A stretch of 64,000 nucleotides of DNA from Qipengyuania sp. SS22 (GCF_025736935.1 NZ_CP107048.1:558001-622000), one strand, 5' to 3'; positions 8,947 to 18,333 are shown, counted from the stretch's first letter. The notes: generated by a model from the letters alone, not told the origin. Numbers and translations: made by a program.

Positions 8947-10623
8947 TCAGCCGGCGCGCTTGCTACCCTGCGCGGTGAAATCGACCTCGGTGACATTGTC
9001 GAGCTTGTCCTTGGCGAGCAGGTCCTGCCGGCTCAGCCGCTCGAGGACCAGCCCGGCGGGTTCGGGGCGACCATAGTGATAGCCCTGGCCCTTCATCTTG
9101 CCCATCCGCTTGAGCGCCTCGAGCACGACTTCGTTCTCGATCCCTTCGGCGGTGACGGGCAGCTTGAGCCCGTCGCTCATCGCAAGGATCGCATCGACCA
9201 GCTTTTCTCCGTGTTCTTCCTGCTTGAGCTCGGAAATGAAGGTGCGGTCGATCTTGAGACGGTCGAAGGGCAGGCTGCGCAGTTGCGACAGGCTCGAATA
9301 GCCGGTGCCGAAGTCGTCGAGACTGACCCCGACACCCTGGTTGCGCAAGCTGCTGATCATCGAGCGGACCATACCGACGTTTTCGTGCAGGCAGCTTTCG
9401 GTGATCTCGATATCCAGCCGGTTGGCGGGGAAATTGTGCCGCACGAGCAGCTTGAGCAATTTCTGGGCGAACCATGGATCCCGCATCTGCACGGGGGAGA
9501 TATTGACCGCAAGGGTGAGCTGCGAATCCCACTCCTTGGCGTCTTCGAAGGCGCGTGCGATCAGCGCTTCGCTCATTTCGCCGATGACGCCGATTTCCTC
9601 GGCAATCGGGATAAAGATATCGGGTCCGACGACGCCCATTTCAGGCGATTCCCACCGGGCGAGCATTTCGAAGCCGACCAGCTTGCCCGATTCAAGATCG
9701 ACCTGCTGTTCGTAGTAAGGGCGGAACTCACCATTGGCGATGCCCTTGCGGATTCCCGCTTCGAGCTCGTTGCGGAAGCGCAGCTCGTTTTCCATCGGCG
9801 GTTCGAACCAGTAGAAGCGGTTCTTGCCCTGCTTCTTCGCGTGATACATCGCGATATCCGCCTTGTGCATCAGCTTCTGCGCCGACGTCGTGCCGTGGCG
9901 CATATCTTCGATCTGTGTGCTCGAGGCGATGCCGATCGACATGGTCACATCGACCGGCGAATCCCCGTAGGGAACCGGCCGCGCGACCTGTTCGATCATC
10001 CGCGTGGCAAGCTGGTCGACCCGGTCGGGGACCTGCGGGTGATAGGGCACGACGCAGACGAATTCGTCGCCGCCGAGCCGCGCGAGGATACCGCCGTCGG
10101 GCAGCAGGCGCTGGATGCGCGCTGCGGTCGTGCGCAACACTTCGTCGCCAGCCTGGTGGCCGTGAAGGTCGTTGACCTGTTTGAAATTGTCGAGATCGAC
10201 GGCAATCGCCGCCAGCGCCTGTTCGCGGCGCTCGAGATCGTTGAGCAGATCGCCCAGCGCAGTGGTGAAGCTGCGGCGGTTATGGCACCCGGTCAGATGG
10301 TCGAGATCGGCCAGGCGGCGCGCTTCTTCCTCGGATGCGCGGCGCGTGTCCAGTTCGTCGGACAGTGCCTTGTAGCGTTGCCAGCCGAGCAGGATCAGCG
10401 CGATATTGAGCAGCAGGGCATTGGTTAATGCAGTGTCGGGCGAGGCTTCTTTGCCGGTCCATGCCTTGATCAGGTCGGGCAGGACGACGCCAGCCGTCCC
10501 CACGAACAGGATAATCGCCGCAAAGGCGATCCCGAGAGTGACGAAGTCACGTTCGCGTGGCGCAGGTTTCCTGCCCGCTTGCGTGCGTCGATCCTCATGT
10601 GTCTTGGCAGTTTTCGCGGTCAA
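8947..10623 (-). CDS. Membrane GGDEF-EAL protein (cyclic di-GMP turnover)
   Basis: This 558-residue protein has a basic N-terminus, two membrane helices (about residues 28-50 and 66-82), a GGDEF domain with DHLTGCHNRRSF, the intact active site GGDEF and an R-x-x-D-like inhibitory site not obvious, then an EAL domain. EAL signature residues read E-M-L instead of E-A-L, but the metal and general-base residues (NIS, EITE, DDFGTGYSSL, KIDRTF, AEGIE, Q-G-Y) are all present, so phosphodiesterase activity is plausible. No periplasmic sensor domain is visible. It is transcribed in the same direction as dapF but starts well upstream of it. Confidence 0.93.
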   Translation of the reverse strand: MTAKTAKTHEDRRTQAGRKPAPRERDFVTLGIAFAAIILFVGTAGVVLPDLIKAWTGKEASPDTALTNALLLNIALILLGWQRYKALSDELDTRRASEEEARRLADLDHLTGCHNRRSFTTALGDLLNDLERREQALAAIAVDLDNFKQVNDLHGHQAGDEVLRTTAARIQRLLPDGGILARLGGDEFVCVVPYHPQVPDRVDQLATRMIEQVARPVPYGDSPVDVTMSIGIASSTQIEDMRHGTTSAQKLMHKADIAMYHAKKQGKNRFYWFEPPMENELRFRNELEAGIRKGIANGEFRPYYEQQVDLESGKLVGFEMLARWESPEMGVVGPDIFIPIAEEIGVIGEMSEALIARAFEDAKEWDSQLTLAVNISPVQMRDPWFAQKLLKLLVRHNFPANRLDIEITESCLHENVGMVRSMISSLRNQGVGVSLDDFGTGYSSLSQLRSLPFDRLKIDRTFISELKQEEHGEKLVDAILAMSDGLKLPVTAEGIENEVVLEALKRMGKMKGQGYHYGRPEPAGLVLERLSRQDLLAKDKLDNVTEVDFTAQGSKRAG

Positions 10624-10770
10624 GCCCGCCCCCTGAGTTTTAGCTGCAGCGCTTGCTTAGGCAATGCCGCCTAAAAACAGGTTAACCGGGGACTGCGGTG
10701 GGGTGGTCACTTCGGGCGGCACGCGCTACCCGCTGGGGACCCGAGAAGAATTGACGGAGCAGGTTCCCCG

Positions 10771-11178
10771 ATGCGTTACTGGCTGTTGAAATCCGAACCC
10801 TTCAAATATGGCTGGGACGATCTCATCGCCGAGAAGGAAGGCACGTGGGACGGGGTGCGCAACCACCGGGCCAAGAACAATCTCGCGGCGATGGAAGTGG
10901 GCGACCAGGCGTTCTTCTACCATTCGCGCGAAGGGCTGGAGATCGTCGGTATCTGCGAAGTCAGCGTCGCGGGCATTACCGACCCGACCGATCCTGAAGG
11001 CAAGTGGGCTGCGGTGAAGGTCAAACCGAAAACCAAGCTGCCGCATCCGGTCACGCTGAAACAGATCAAGGCCGAACCCAAGCTGGCGGATTGCGAACTG
11101 GTCCGGCTCTCGCGCCTCTCGGTGGCCGAAATCAAGCCCGACGAATGGTCGGTGATCTGCTCGATGGCGGGGATCTAG
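10771..11178 (+). CDS. EVE domain protein
   Basis: A single-domain EVE (PUA-like superfamily) protein of 135 residues. The characteristic N-terminus M-R-Y-W-L-L-K-S-E-P, W-D-G-V-R-N-H-x-A-K-N-N and F-Y-H-S-x-x-x-x-x-I-V-G motifs are all present. EVE domains bind modified bases in RNA or DNA; free-standing bacterial members are widespread and of uncertain role. A GGAG site precedes the ATG. Its neighbours point away from it, so it is probably monocistronic. Confidence 0.93.
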   Translation: MRYWLLKSEPFKYGWDDLIAEKEGTWDGVRNHRAKNNLAAMEVGDQAFFYHSREGLEIVGICEVSVAGITDPTDPEGKWAAVKVKPKTKLPHPVTLKQIKAEPKLADCELVRLSRLSVAEIKPDEWSVICSMAGI

Positions 11179-11190
11179 CCGCCCGAGCCG

Positions 11191-12858
11191 CTAGCGTCCG
11201 CGCAGCCCGCTGATACTGGCGCCGCTGGCGGCGAGCTGCTCGATATCGATGGTGCAGTGGATCAGCCGCACACCGCCGCGGCCCTGCGCATCGACCAGCG
11301 CATGCTTGAACTCCTCGGTCGTCGCAGCGCGCGCCGACCAGCCGCCGAAGGCTTCGGCAAGCGCGGCGAAGTCGGGATTGGCGAGGCGGGTGCCACTGAT
11401 CCGCTCCTCGCCGGGAAATTCGCGTTCCTGGTGCATGCGGATCGTGCCGTAAGCCGAATTGTCGACCACGATAACCAGCAGATTGACGCCATGCTGGACT
11501 GCGGTGGCCAGTTCCTGCCCGTTCATCAGGAAGTCGCCATCGCCTGCAACGGCGACCACGGTGCGTTGCGGGTACCGCATCGCCGCAGCGATCGCTGCGG
11601 GAACCCCGTAGCCCATCGCGCCGCAGGTGGGGGCGAGCTGCGTCGGGTAGCCGTCGTAACGCCAGAAGCGATGCCACCAGCCCGCGAAATTGCCCGCGCC
11701 GTTGCAGATTATCGTATCGGCGGGCAGCGTATCGCGCATGAACTGGACGGTCTGCCCCATATCGAGCGCATGGTCGTTGGGGTGCGCGGTTGCCCAGCTT
11801 TCCCATTCGGCATGCGCCTCGGCCCCGGCATCGAAGTCGATCGTTTCGCCGTCATCCCATAGCGCGGCGCTTTCCGCGAATTCATCCATGCTGGCGCAGA
11901 TGGCGAGATCGGCGGGGTAGACGCGGTTGAGCTCGTTTGCATCGGGATGGACGTGGACCAGCTTTCGTTCGGGCGCGGTTACCGGCGGAACGGTGTAGCC
12001 ATCGGTGGTCGCTTCCCCCAGCCGCGCCCCGATCGCGAGGATCAAGTCGGCCTGTTTGACCCGTTCGACCAGCGCGGGGTTGGGCCCGTAACCGAGATTA
12101 CCGGCATAGACCGCGCTTGCGGGTGAAATCGCGTCCTGGCGGCGGAAAGCGGTCGCCACCGGAATGCCGAGCCGTTCGGCGAAGAGCTGGAAATGCGCGC
12201 GGGCCTTGGCGTTCCAGCCAGCGCCGCCGATAATCGCCATGGGCGCAGCGGCATCGGCAATCAGTGCCATCATCGCCTGCATCGCATCGGGGCAGGGCGC
12301 CTGCGCCGGACGTTCGACCCGTGGGCGAGGCTTGGCGGAGGTATCGCGGCTCAGCATGTCTTCGGGCAAGGCCAGCACCACCGGTCCGGGCCGCCCCGAG
12401 ATCGCGGTGGCATAGGCGCGCGCGATATATTCGGGGATCCGCTCGGCGGAATCGATGCGTGCCGCCCATTTCGCGATCGGTCCGAAGAACGTCGCGAAAT
12501 CGACTTCCTGGAAGCCTTCGCGGTCGCGCATCTCGCTATCGACATCGCCGACGAACAGGATCATCGGCTGCGAATCCTGCATCGCGACATGCACGCCGAT
12601 GCTGGCATTGGTCGCCCCCGGACCGCGCGTGACGAAAGCCACGCCGGGGCGGCCCGTCATCGCGCCATCGGCACACGCCATGAAGGCGACGCCGCCCTCT
12701 TGCCGGCAGGTCACCACGTCGATCGCGTCCTGTTGGCCGAGACCGTCGAGCACCTGGAGGAAGCTTTCTCCCGGCACGGTGAAGATGCGGTCGCAGCCCT
12801 GTTCGACAAGGCAATCGACGAGCAGTCGGGCGGCGGGCGGGGTGTTGGGCGCTTGCAT
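11191..12858 (-). CDS. Acetolactate synthase-like thiamine diphosphate enzyme
   Basis: A TPP-dependent enzyme of 555 residues with the usual three-domain layout. The N-terminal pyrimidine-binding domain carries the catalytic glutamate in FTVPGESFLQVLDGL and GPGATNASIGVH; a central domain follows; the C-terminal domain has the pyrophosphate motif GDGDFLMNGQELATA with the metal-binding Asp and Asn. It resembles IlvB-type enzymes, but no small subunit (ilvN) is adjacent, so it is more likely a stand-alone decarboxylase or carboligase than the biosynthetic synthase. The substrate is unknown. It converges on the EVE gene with only 12 bp between them. Confidence 0.88.
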   Translation of the reverse strand: MQAPNTPPAARLLVDCLVEQGCDRIFTVPGESFLQVLDGLGQQDAIDVVTCRQEGGVAFMACADGAMTGRPGVAFVTRGPGATNASIGVHVAMQDSQPMILFVGDVDSEMRDREGFQEVDFATFFGPIAKWAARIDSAERIPEYIARAYATAISGRPGPVVLALPEDMLSRDTSAKPRPRVERPAQAPCPDAMQAMMALIADAAAPMAIIGGAGWNAKARAHFQLFAERLGIPVATAFRRQDAISPASAVYAGNLGYGPNPALVERVKQADLILAIGARLGEATTDGYTVPPVTAPERKLVHVHPDANELNRVYPADLAICASMDEFAESAALWDDGETIDFDAGAEAHAEWESWATAHPNDHALDMGQTVQFMRDTLPADTIICNGAGNFAGWWHRFWRYDGYPTQLAPTCGAMGYGVPAAIAAAMRYPQRTVVAVAGDGDFLMNGQELATAVQHGVNLLVIVVDNSAYGTIRMHQEREFPGEERISGTRLANPDFAALAEAFGGWSARAATTEEFKHALVDAQGRGGVRLIHCTIDIEQLAASGASISGLRGR

Positions 12859-12994
12859 GATTGTTGCGGTTAGCCCGCCTGATGAAGCGGCGCAATTGCC
12901 GCCTCAATCGTTAATTTCCTCGCGCGCCGTTCCAGTCGGGGACAGTTGGGCCAAAAGCGGTTCCAAAAGGTTAAGAAAGTGTTAACAAGGGCCT

Positions 12995-13189
12995 ATGCGA
13001 CGCGCCCTGGTCCTATCGAGTGAAGCCGCCCGCCACTGGTTCCGGGCAAGCCTGCCGCAGCGACGTGCTGCGTTCTCCGATCTTCCCGCCAGCGGGACAC
13101 TCGACTGGCGCCTGACCAGCGACGATGTGCGCGGCGTCGCGACGACCTATTTCGCCACGCTCGCCGCGGTGTTTGCCTTTATCGTGTAG
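12995..13189 (+). CDS. Small hypothetical protein with C-terminal membrane segment
   Basis: A 64-codon frame in the space between two larger genes, ending 3 bp before the convergent MFS gene. The predicted product is basic and Arg-rich at the N-terminus and ends in one hydrophobic stretch (ATTYFATLAAVFAFIV), compatible with a tail-anchored peptide. A purine-rich AAGGG lies upstream of the ATG. There is no competing frame on the other strand here. It may be real, but no family was recognised. Confidence 0.45.
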   Translation: MRRALVLSSEAARHWFRASLPQRRAAFSDLPASGTLDWRLTSDDVRGVATTYFATLAAVFAFIV

Positions 13190-13192
13190 TGC

Positions 13193-14530
13193 TTAAGCGC
13201 CGGCGGCTGCGGCTTCGGCCGCCGCGTGGTTCTCCGCCGCGATCAGCCTGCGTGCAAGCCACGCGGATACCAGGCACATCGCTGCGCAGAGCAGGATCTG
13301 TTCGGTAATCGGCACCCCGATCGCGCTCATGCCCATCGCCACCAGCGACCCGCCCACCATCGCGCCCGAATTGACGATATTGTTCGCCGCGATCGTGCGC
13401 GAGGCCTTGTCGGGTGACACGCGCGTGGTGAGGAAGGCGTAGAGCGGCACCACGAACATTCCGCCCGCAACCGAAATGCCCAGCAGGCACAGCAGCAGCA
13501 CCGCCGCCATCGGCCAGGCGAGGAACTCGCTCACCCCCAGCAGGCTGGTCGGCTGGTCCGCCTCCCACAGCTTCGCCACGACGTAGAAGGCGACCACGAA
13601 CATGCCCATCGCGATCACCGATGCGGGTGCAAAACGCGCGGAAACGCGGCCCTTGAGCAGCGCATTGACCGCTACCGATCCGATCGCCACGCCGACCGAA
13701 AACACCACCAGGAACAGGCTGGCCACTTCGGGGCTGGCCATGATCGTGTTCTTGGCCAGCGGCGGGAACTGGATGAACAGCACCGCACCGATGGTCCAGA
13801 AGAAGCTGATCGCGAGGATCGCGTAATAGACTTCCGGATTGTGCATCGTATCGCGCACCAGCTTCGCCGAGGCGCGCAGGATATGCCAGTCGAGCTTCTC
13901 GATCTCGCCCATGGGCGGGGCGGGGGGCACCTGGCGGCTCACGAAATAGCCGATGCAGGCGGTCACGATAATGCCAATCGCGGCCCAGCCGGTATGCTCC
14001 ACCGCCAGCGGTCCGGCGATGATCGTGCCGGCCAGAATGGCGATATAGGTCCCGGCCTCGACCAGTCCGGTCCCTGCCAGCACCTCCTCTTTTTTCAGGT
14101 GCTGCGGCAGGATCGCGTATTTGATCGGCCCGAGGAAGGTGGACTGCACCCCGGTCAGGAACAGCGCGAGCAGCAGCAGCGGGATCGCTACCGTCTGCAC
14201 CATGATGCCCTGCCACGCCATGTAGAGGCCCGCCGCGCCGATCATCATCAGCCCGATCTCGCACAGCTTCACCGTGCGGATGATCTTCGCCTTGTCGCGC
14301 ATGTCGGCAAGCTGGCCCGCCAGCGCGGACAGGATAAAGAACGGCAGGATGAACAGCGCCGAGGCGAGACCGCTGAAGCCTGCCTCTGTCGTCTCATCAT
14401 TATAGACCGCGTAAACGACGAACAGGACCATGGTGGTCTTGTAGAGATTGTCGTTGAAGGCGTTGAACAGCTGCGTCACGAACAGCGGCAGGAACCGCCG
14501 GCGCCGCAGCAAATGCGTGGATGTAAGCAT
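13193..14530 (-). CDS. MFS transporter (LplT-like)
   Basis: A major facilitator carrier of about 445 residues with some twelve membrane segments. The N-terminus (FLPLFVTQLFNAFNDNLYK) is typical of MFS proteins of the lysophospholipid transporter LplT and acyltransferase-fused type. The frame remains open upstream to an ATG at 14596, but the ATG at 14530 has a GGGGGG site a few bases upstream and directly precedes the conserved N-terminus. The substrate is inferred only by family; lysophospholipid flipping is one possibility. It is divergent from pgsA. Confidence 0.85.
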   Translation of the reverse strand: MLTSTHLLRRRRFLPLFVTQLFNAFNDNLYKTTMVLFVVYAVYNDETTEAGFSGLASALFILPFFILSALAGQLADMRDKAKIIRTVKLCEIGLMMIGAAGLYMAWQGIMVQTVAIPLLLLALFLTGVQSTFLGPIKYAILPQHLKKEEVLAGTGLVEAGTYIAILAGTIIAGPLAVEHTGWAAIGIIVTACIGYFVSRQVPPAPPMGEIEKLDWHILRASAKLVRDTMHNPEVYYAILAISFFWTIGAVLFIQFPPLAKNTIMASPEVASLFLVVFSVGVAIGSVAVNALLKGRVSARFAPASVIAMGMFVVAFYVVAKLWEADQPTSLLGVSEFLAWPMAAVLLLCLLGISVAGGMFVVPLYAFLTTRVSPDKASRTIAANNIVNSGAMVGGSLVAMGMSAIGVPITEQILLCAAMCLVSAWLARRLIAAENHAAAEAAAAGA

Positions 14531-14643
14531 GACCCCCCGGGCAGAAACCCATTTGTGGCCCAAGTCTAGTGCCATCGCGGTGGCGGACAAGGGCACACAG
14601 CGGCTTTTGCGACGGGACGATTGCCGCTAGGGCTGGCGCCACG

Positions 14644-15237
14644 ATGCTGACGCTACCCAACATGCTGACACTGTCGCGTATTTTCGCGATCCCGCTGCTC
14701 GCCTGGTTCCTGTGGTGGCCCAGCTGGGAAACGGGTTTCCTGTTAGCCTTCGGCCTCTACTGCCTAATGGGCATCACCGATTACTTCGACGGCTATCTGG
14801 CGCGCACCAGCGGCACCGTATCGAAGCTGGGCATTTTCCTCGATCCGATCGCGGACAAGATCATGGTCGCCGCGGTGATCCTCGTGCTGGCCGCGCAGGG
14901 CGTGCTGCGCGGGCCCTATGTCGGCGACATGCATGTCGTGGCCGGACTGATCATCCTGATGCGCGAGATCGCCGTTTCGGGCCTGCGCGAGTTTCTCGGC
15001 CCGCTGCAGGTCTCGGTCCCGGTGAGCCGGCTAGCCAAGTGGAAGACGACCTTCCAGATGGTCGCGCTGGGGGCGCTGATCCTCGGCCAGGGCCTGCCGC
15101 AATGGACCACGATGATCGGCGCCGTCGAAGCGAACATCCCGCATACCGTCGGCCTCGCCACGCTGTGGGCGGCGGCGGTGCTGACGGTGATCACCGGATG
15201 GGATTACCTGCGGGTCGGCCTCAAGCACATGGATTAG
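14644..15237 (+). CDS. pgsA: CDP-diacylglycerol-glycerol-3-phosphate 3-phosphatidyltransferase
   Basis: Makes phosphatidylglycerophosphate, committing CDP-diacylglycerol to phosphatidylglycerol synthesis in the inner membrane. The 197-residue product has the family N-terminus NMLTLSRIFAIPLLAW and the CDP-alcohol phosphotransferase motif (D-x2-D-G-x2-A-R-x8-G-x3-D-x3-D) seen as DYFDGYLARTSGTVSKLGIFLDP with further Asp residues, plus several membrane helices. The ATG at 14644 is chosen because it gives the family N-terminus. In some relatives moaDE follow pgsA; here the AT-richer reverse-transcriptase segment follows instead. Confidence 0.95.
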   Translation: MLTLPNMLTLSRIFAIPLLAWFLWWPSWETGFLLAFGLYCLMGITDYFDGYLARTSGTVSKLGIFLDPIADKIMVAAVILVLAAQGVLRGPYVGDMHVVAGLIILMREIAVSGLREFLGPLQVSVPVSRLAKWKTTFQMVALGALILGQGLPQWTTMIGAVEANIPHTVGLATLWAAAVLTVITGWDYLRVGLKHMD

Positions 15238-15262
15238 GATTCGCCCTCGGCCACTCTGTAGA

Positions 15263-15289
15263 CATGGACCGGGTGTTACACGGTCCATG
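15263..15289. terminator. Perfect 9-bp inverted repeat after pgsA
   Basis: CATGGACCG (15263-15271) and CGGTCCATG (15281-15289) form a perfect 9-bp stem around a 9-base loop, 25 bp after the pgsA stop. An A-run rather than a T-run follows, so it is not a classical intrinsic terminator in the pgsA direction; it could act with Rho, as a processing site or as an operator. Confidence 0.45.
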
Positions 15290-15720
15290 CGCAAAAAACG
15301 GAGTGGTGCGCGAGGGGCGGGATCGGGCTGGTTCGACGGCGAGAAAGAGCGGGCGGGATTCTAGCGGAGCGCGGGCGAGTAGGAAATGTCTGGGGTTGGG
15401 CCGTAAGGAGACCGACCGGTTTTGGCTGCGAGGGAGGAGCAAGCAGTCATTCCTTTATCGAGTTCTCCCGGGGATGAGTGCCTTATGTAGGCACGCAGGA
15501 TCATCTGCACGGTTCTAGGCGAGATCGAGCACCGCTCGCCCATGCAGACCTCTCGCACCCCTCTTGATGCGGTGCGCCTCGTCCAAAATTAGCCGTGGAA
15601 TTGGCCTGTTGAACAGCCTAAGTTGTGACCAAGAACGACGGTGTCGCGACTTGCCTCTGGTTGATCGATATTGCTTAGAATAAGCTGCTGCGAGACCGAT
15701 GAAAATGTCCAGGAGTTCGC
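15290..15720. other. Long leader upstream of the reverse transcriptase, with hairpins and no convincing gene
   Basis: About 430 bp carry no frame with protein-like composition; a 25-codon peptide beginning at the ATG at 15287 ends by 15364 and looks incidental. Two clean hairpins are visible: GTGCCT-TATGT-AGGCAC (15478-15494) and GGCGAG/CTCGCC (15518-15540). Several defence reverse transcriptases use a non-coding RNA encoded beside the gene, so this leader is where one would be looked for. A weak promoter-like pair TTGCCT (15651) and TAGAAT (15676) lies before the start codon at 15721, with AGGAG 6-10 bases upstream of it. Confidence 0.4.
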
Positions 15721-17397
15721 ATGACTGCATTGAATTCTGAAGCGAACCTAAATGGCCTAGATAAAGAGGCTGTCCGAAAGGCTCTCCTCCAACACAACTA
15801 CTTGCCACGGCAGCACGACCACAAGGAAGAGCTCCCACCGATTTTCAATTCGAACCTGTTCACGCCTGAGATTGTCGCGAAGTTGATCGAAATTAAAGCT
15901 CGTTGGAAAGGTGGGTATGATTTGCTGCCCTTCCGAAGGACGCGGCACCCCAACATCCCTCGGATAATGGGTATCCCTCATCCCAGGGCCTATGCTGAAC
16001 TCGTGACCGTCATCGCCGAACATTGGAATGAAATCTCACAAGTTTGTCAGAGCCCTAACTCGCAGTTGGAGTTCGGTCTGCATGACGATGGCCGAATCGT
16101 CGTGCATCGGTACGACCATGTTTCGGCAGATGGAGAAATCGAAGATCAGGACCCCTTGGCTGATTTTGGGAAAAACTATCGCATCAAGACGGACATCAAC
16201 AACTTTTATCACAGCGTTTATAGTCATTCCCTGCCATGGGCGCTTGTGGGTCACGACGAGGCAAAGCAACACAAGAGTAGCGGGATTTGGTATAACAAAA
16301 TAGATAAGGCCATTACTCTGTGTCAACGTGGCGAGACAAAAGGAATGCCAATCGGTCCTGCGACGTCAACTATTTTGAGCGAGGTCATTTTATACAGGGT
16401 AGATGAGGAGCTGCGTGGTAAGTATCATTTTACCCGATATATCGACGATTATACCGCGTACGTGGATAGTCGAGATCAGGCCGACCAATTTCTAATAAAT
16501 CTTTCTCGTGGATTACAGAGTTACGCTCTTACCCTAAACTTGAAAAAGACCTTTGTCTCTCAAATGCCCGTACTCAATCGCGACGATTGGGTCACAGACA
16601 TAAACCTATTCCTCGGCGTCGATGACGAGGCGGGCGCGGACGAAGGAGGCACGCGTGCGAAACTAAAATTCAGGCAACTGAAGTTGATCATCGATAAAGC
16701 CGTTACGCTAAGTAAAGAATTTCCCGATGGCAGCGTCATAAAGTACGCATTCTCGGCAATCATTGAGATCGGCATCGAGAATGAAGGCGTCGGCGCAGAC
16801 GATGAAGCTGCCGAAAGATACTTTGAAGATGCGCTGCTACGTTACGCATATTATTTTCCAACTATTATTCCGCTAATCCAACGCTGGCTGCCTCGAGTAG
16901 CCTCCGCCGATCGCCGCGTCGAACAGCGCGTGGAGAGCAGGGTACTCAAGCTGCTGGACAGGTCGTTCGCCCTTGCTCAATCAGACAATATTGTCTGGTG
17001 CATTTACTACCTATTGCAGTTGAGCGCTCAGGCCCAAGAAGACCTTCCTAAACGCTGTCTGGAAGCGGATGACCCTGTGGTTGTTCTCATGGGATATGTA
17101 TACGCAAAGAAGCGCAAACGTCCCCTTCGGGAGTTTGCAGACTGGGCGAATAGATTCAAAGACGAACGAAAGGATGAGCGGCTAACTGATTATGACGTGG
17201 ACCGCGTCTGGCTTCCGCTCTATCAATTATTCTTCGATGGCGTTATTGAGGAACCGCCATACGCAGTAGAGGATGACAACGACGTTTTCACCGCCTTGAA
17301 GGAAAGTGGTGTGTCATTCATAGATTTCGATCATGAAGACTTTGGGCGTCGCGCGTCCAATTACGCTGCGAAAATCTTTGGGGATCCACCTTTCTAG
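15721..17397 (+). CDS. Stand-alone reverse transcriptase, Abi/unknown-group (putative defence RT)
   Basis: A 558-residue reverse transcriptase. Motif A has Asp158 in IKTDINNFYHSVYSHSLPW, motif B-like GMPIGPATSTILSE follows, and the catalytic box is F-T-R-Y-I-D-D-Y (Tyr240, Asp242, Asp243), then LTLNLKKT. It lacks the VTG motif and N-terminus of retrons and the maturase/X domain of group II introns. The roughly 250-residue C-terminal region is mainly helical and unrecognised. This layout fits the Abi/UG reverse transcriptases, several of which are antiphage (DRT) proteins; I cannot assign a DRT type. Base composition is clearly more AT-rich than pgsA and oxyR on either side, which suggests transfer. 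Confidence 0.85.
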   Translation: MTALNSEANLNGLDKEAVRKALLQHNYLPRQHDHKEELPPIFNSNLFTPEIVAKLIEIKARWKGGYDLLPFRRTRHPNIPRIMGIPHPRAYAELVTVIAEHWNEISQVCQSPNSQLEFGLHDDGRIVVHRYDHVSADGEIEDQDPLADFGKNYRIKTDINNFYHSVYSHSLPWALVGHDEAKQHKSSGIWYNKIDKAITLCQRGETKGMPIGPATSTILSEVILYRVDEELRGKYHFTRYIDDYTAYVDSRDQADQFLINLSRGLQSYALTLNLKKTFVSQMPVLNRDDWVTDINLFLGVDDEAGADEGGTRAKLKFRQLKLIIDKAVTLSKEFPDGSVIKYAFSAIIEIGIENEGVGADDEAAERYFEDALLRYAYYFPTIIPLIQRWLPRVASADRRVEQRVESRVLKLLDRSFALAQSDNIVWCIYYLLQLSAQAQEDLPKRCLEADDPVVVLMGYVYAKKRKRPLREFADWANRFKDERKDERLTDYDVDRVWLPLYQLFFDGVIEEPPYAVEDDNDVFTALKESGVSFIDFDHEDFGRRASNYAAKIFGDPPF

Positions 17398-17408
17398 ATG
17401 AGCATCCC

Positions 17409-17427
17409 CATTCAGTCCGGCTGAATG
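17409..17427. terminator. Hairpin between the RT gene and oxyR
   Basis: CATTCAG (17409-17415) and CTGAATG (17421-17427) form a perfect 7-bp stem with loop TCCGG, in the 39-bp gap between two convergent genes. No T-run follows on either strand, so it is a weak terminator candidate. Confidence 0.35.
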
Positions 17428-17436
17428 CCGCCCCGC

Positions 17437-18333
17437 CTAACCCGCGCGCAATTCCTCGGCCAGCAGTTCGAAATCCGCACGCCTTGGCGAGTTCTTGCGC
17501 CAGATCAGCGCGATTTCGCGGGTGGCGTTCTTTGATTTGAGCGGGCGGGCGACCACGTCGGTCCCGTTGAGGATCCCCGCATCGACCGCCATCTTGGGCA
17601 GCATGGTCAGGCCGAGGTCGTTATCGACCATCTGCACCAGCGTATGCAGGCTGGTGCCGATCATCGTCGCGCTGGCGCGCATTTCGGGCCGGTTGCACGC
17701 GGCCAGCGCGTGGTCCTTCAGGCAGTGGCCGTCCTCGAGCAAGAGAAGCCGTCCCTCGTCGATCATGCTCGGGGGCACGAAGTCGGGCGGATCGCGCGGG
17801 TCGTCCTTGGGGAAGGCGACGTAGAGTTCGTCATCGGCGATATGCGCCTTTTCCACCTCGCCGGTGGCGAAGGGCAGCGCGAGCAGCACGCAATCGACGC
17901 GGCCGTGCTGGAGCGATTCGACCGCGTCGTGGCTGGTTTCCTCGCGCAGCAGCAGTTCGAGGTCGGGTCGTTCGCGGCGCAGGCGCGGGAGAAAGCGCGG
18001 CAGCAGGAACGGTGCGATCGTGGGGATCACGCTCATCCGCAGCTGGCCCGCCAGCGGTTTGCCCGCCGCCTGCACCAGATCGGCCAGTTCCTCCGCCTCG
18101 CGCAGGATGCGATGCGCCTTGTCGACCACCTGGTTGCCCAGCGCGGTGAAGCGCACCACGCGGCGGCTGCGCTCGACCAGCGTCACGCCTAGCAGCGATT
18201 CAAGCTCGCGAATGCCCGCCGACAGAGTCGATTGCGACACGAAGCTGGCCTCCGCCGCGCGCCCGAAATGGCCGTGCTCGTGGAGCGCGACGAGATATTG
18301 GAGCTGCTTGAGCGTGGGGAGGTAGGTGGACAT
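17437..18333 (-). CDS. oxyR: LysR-type hydrogen peroxide sensor OxyR
   Basis: A LysR-family activator of 298 residues that switches on peroxide defence genes when oxidised. The N-terminal winged HTH (LKQLQYLVALHEHGHFGRAAEASFVSQ) is followed by the co-inducer domain, which contains G-H-C-L-K-D-H-A-L-A-A-C. These two cysteines, nine residues apart, match the OxyR redox pair Cys199/Cys208, which separates it from other LysR proteins. No catalase or peroxiredoxin gene is adjacent in the window. Confidence 0.93.
   Translation of the reverse strand: MSTYLPTLKQLQYLVALHEHGHFGRAAEASFVSQSTLSAGIRELESLLGVTLVERSRRVVRFTALGNQVVDKAHRILREAEELADLVQAAGKPLAGQLRMSVIPTIAPFLLPRFLPRLRRERPDLELLLREETSHDAVESLQHGRVDCVLLALPFATGEVEKAHIADDELYVAFPKDDPRDPPDFVPPSMIDEGRLLLLEDGHCLKDHALAACNRPEMRASATMIGTSLHTLVQMVDNDLGLTMLPKMAVDAGILNGTDVVARPLKSKNATREIALIWRKNSPRRADFELLAEELRAG

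Noticed and set aside
15287..15364. 25-codon basic peptide after pgsA
   Set aside because: The ATG lies inside the right arm of the hairpin, and there is no ribosome site; probably chance.
15721..17397. Group II intron or retron for the RT at 15.7 kb
   Set aside because: There is no maturase/HNH domain, no VTG motif, and no msr-msd-type repeat pair next to the gene.
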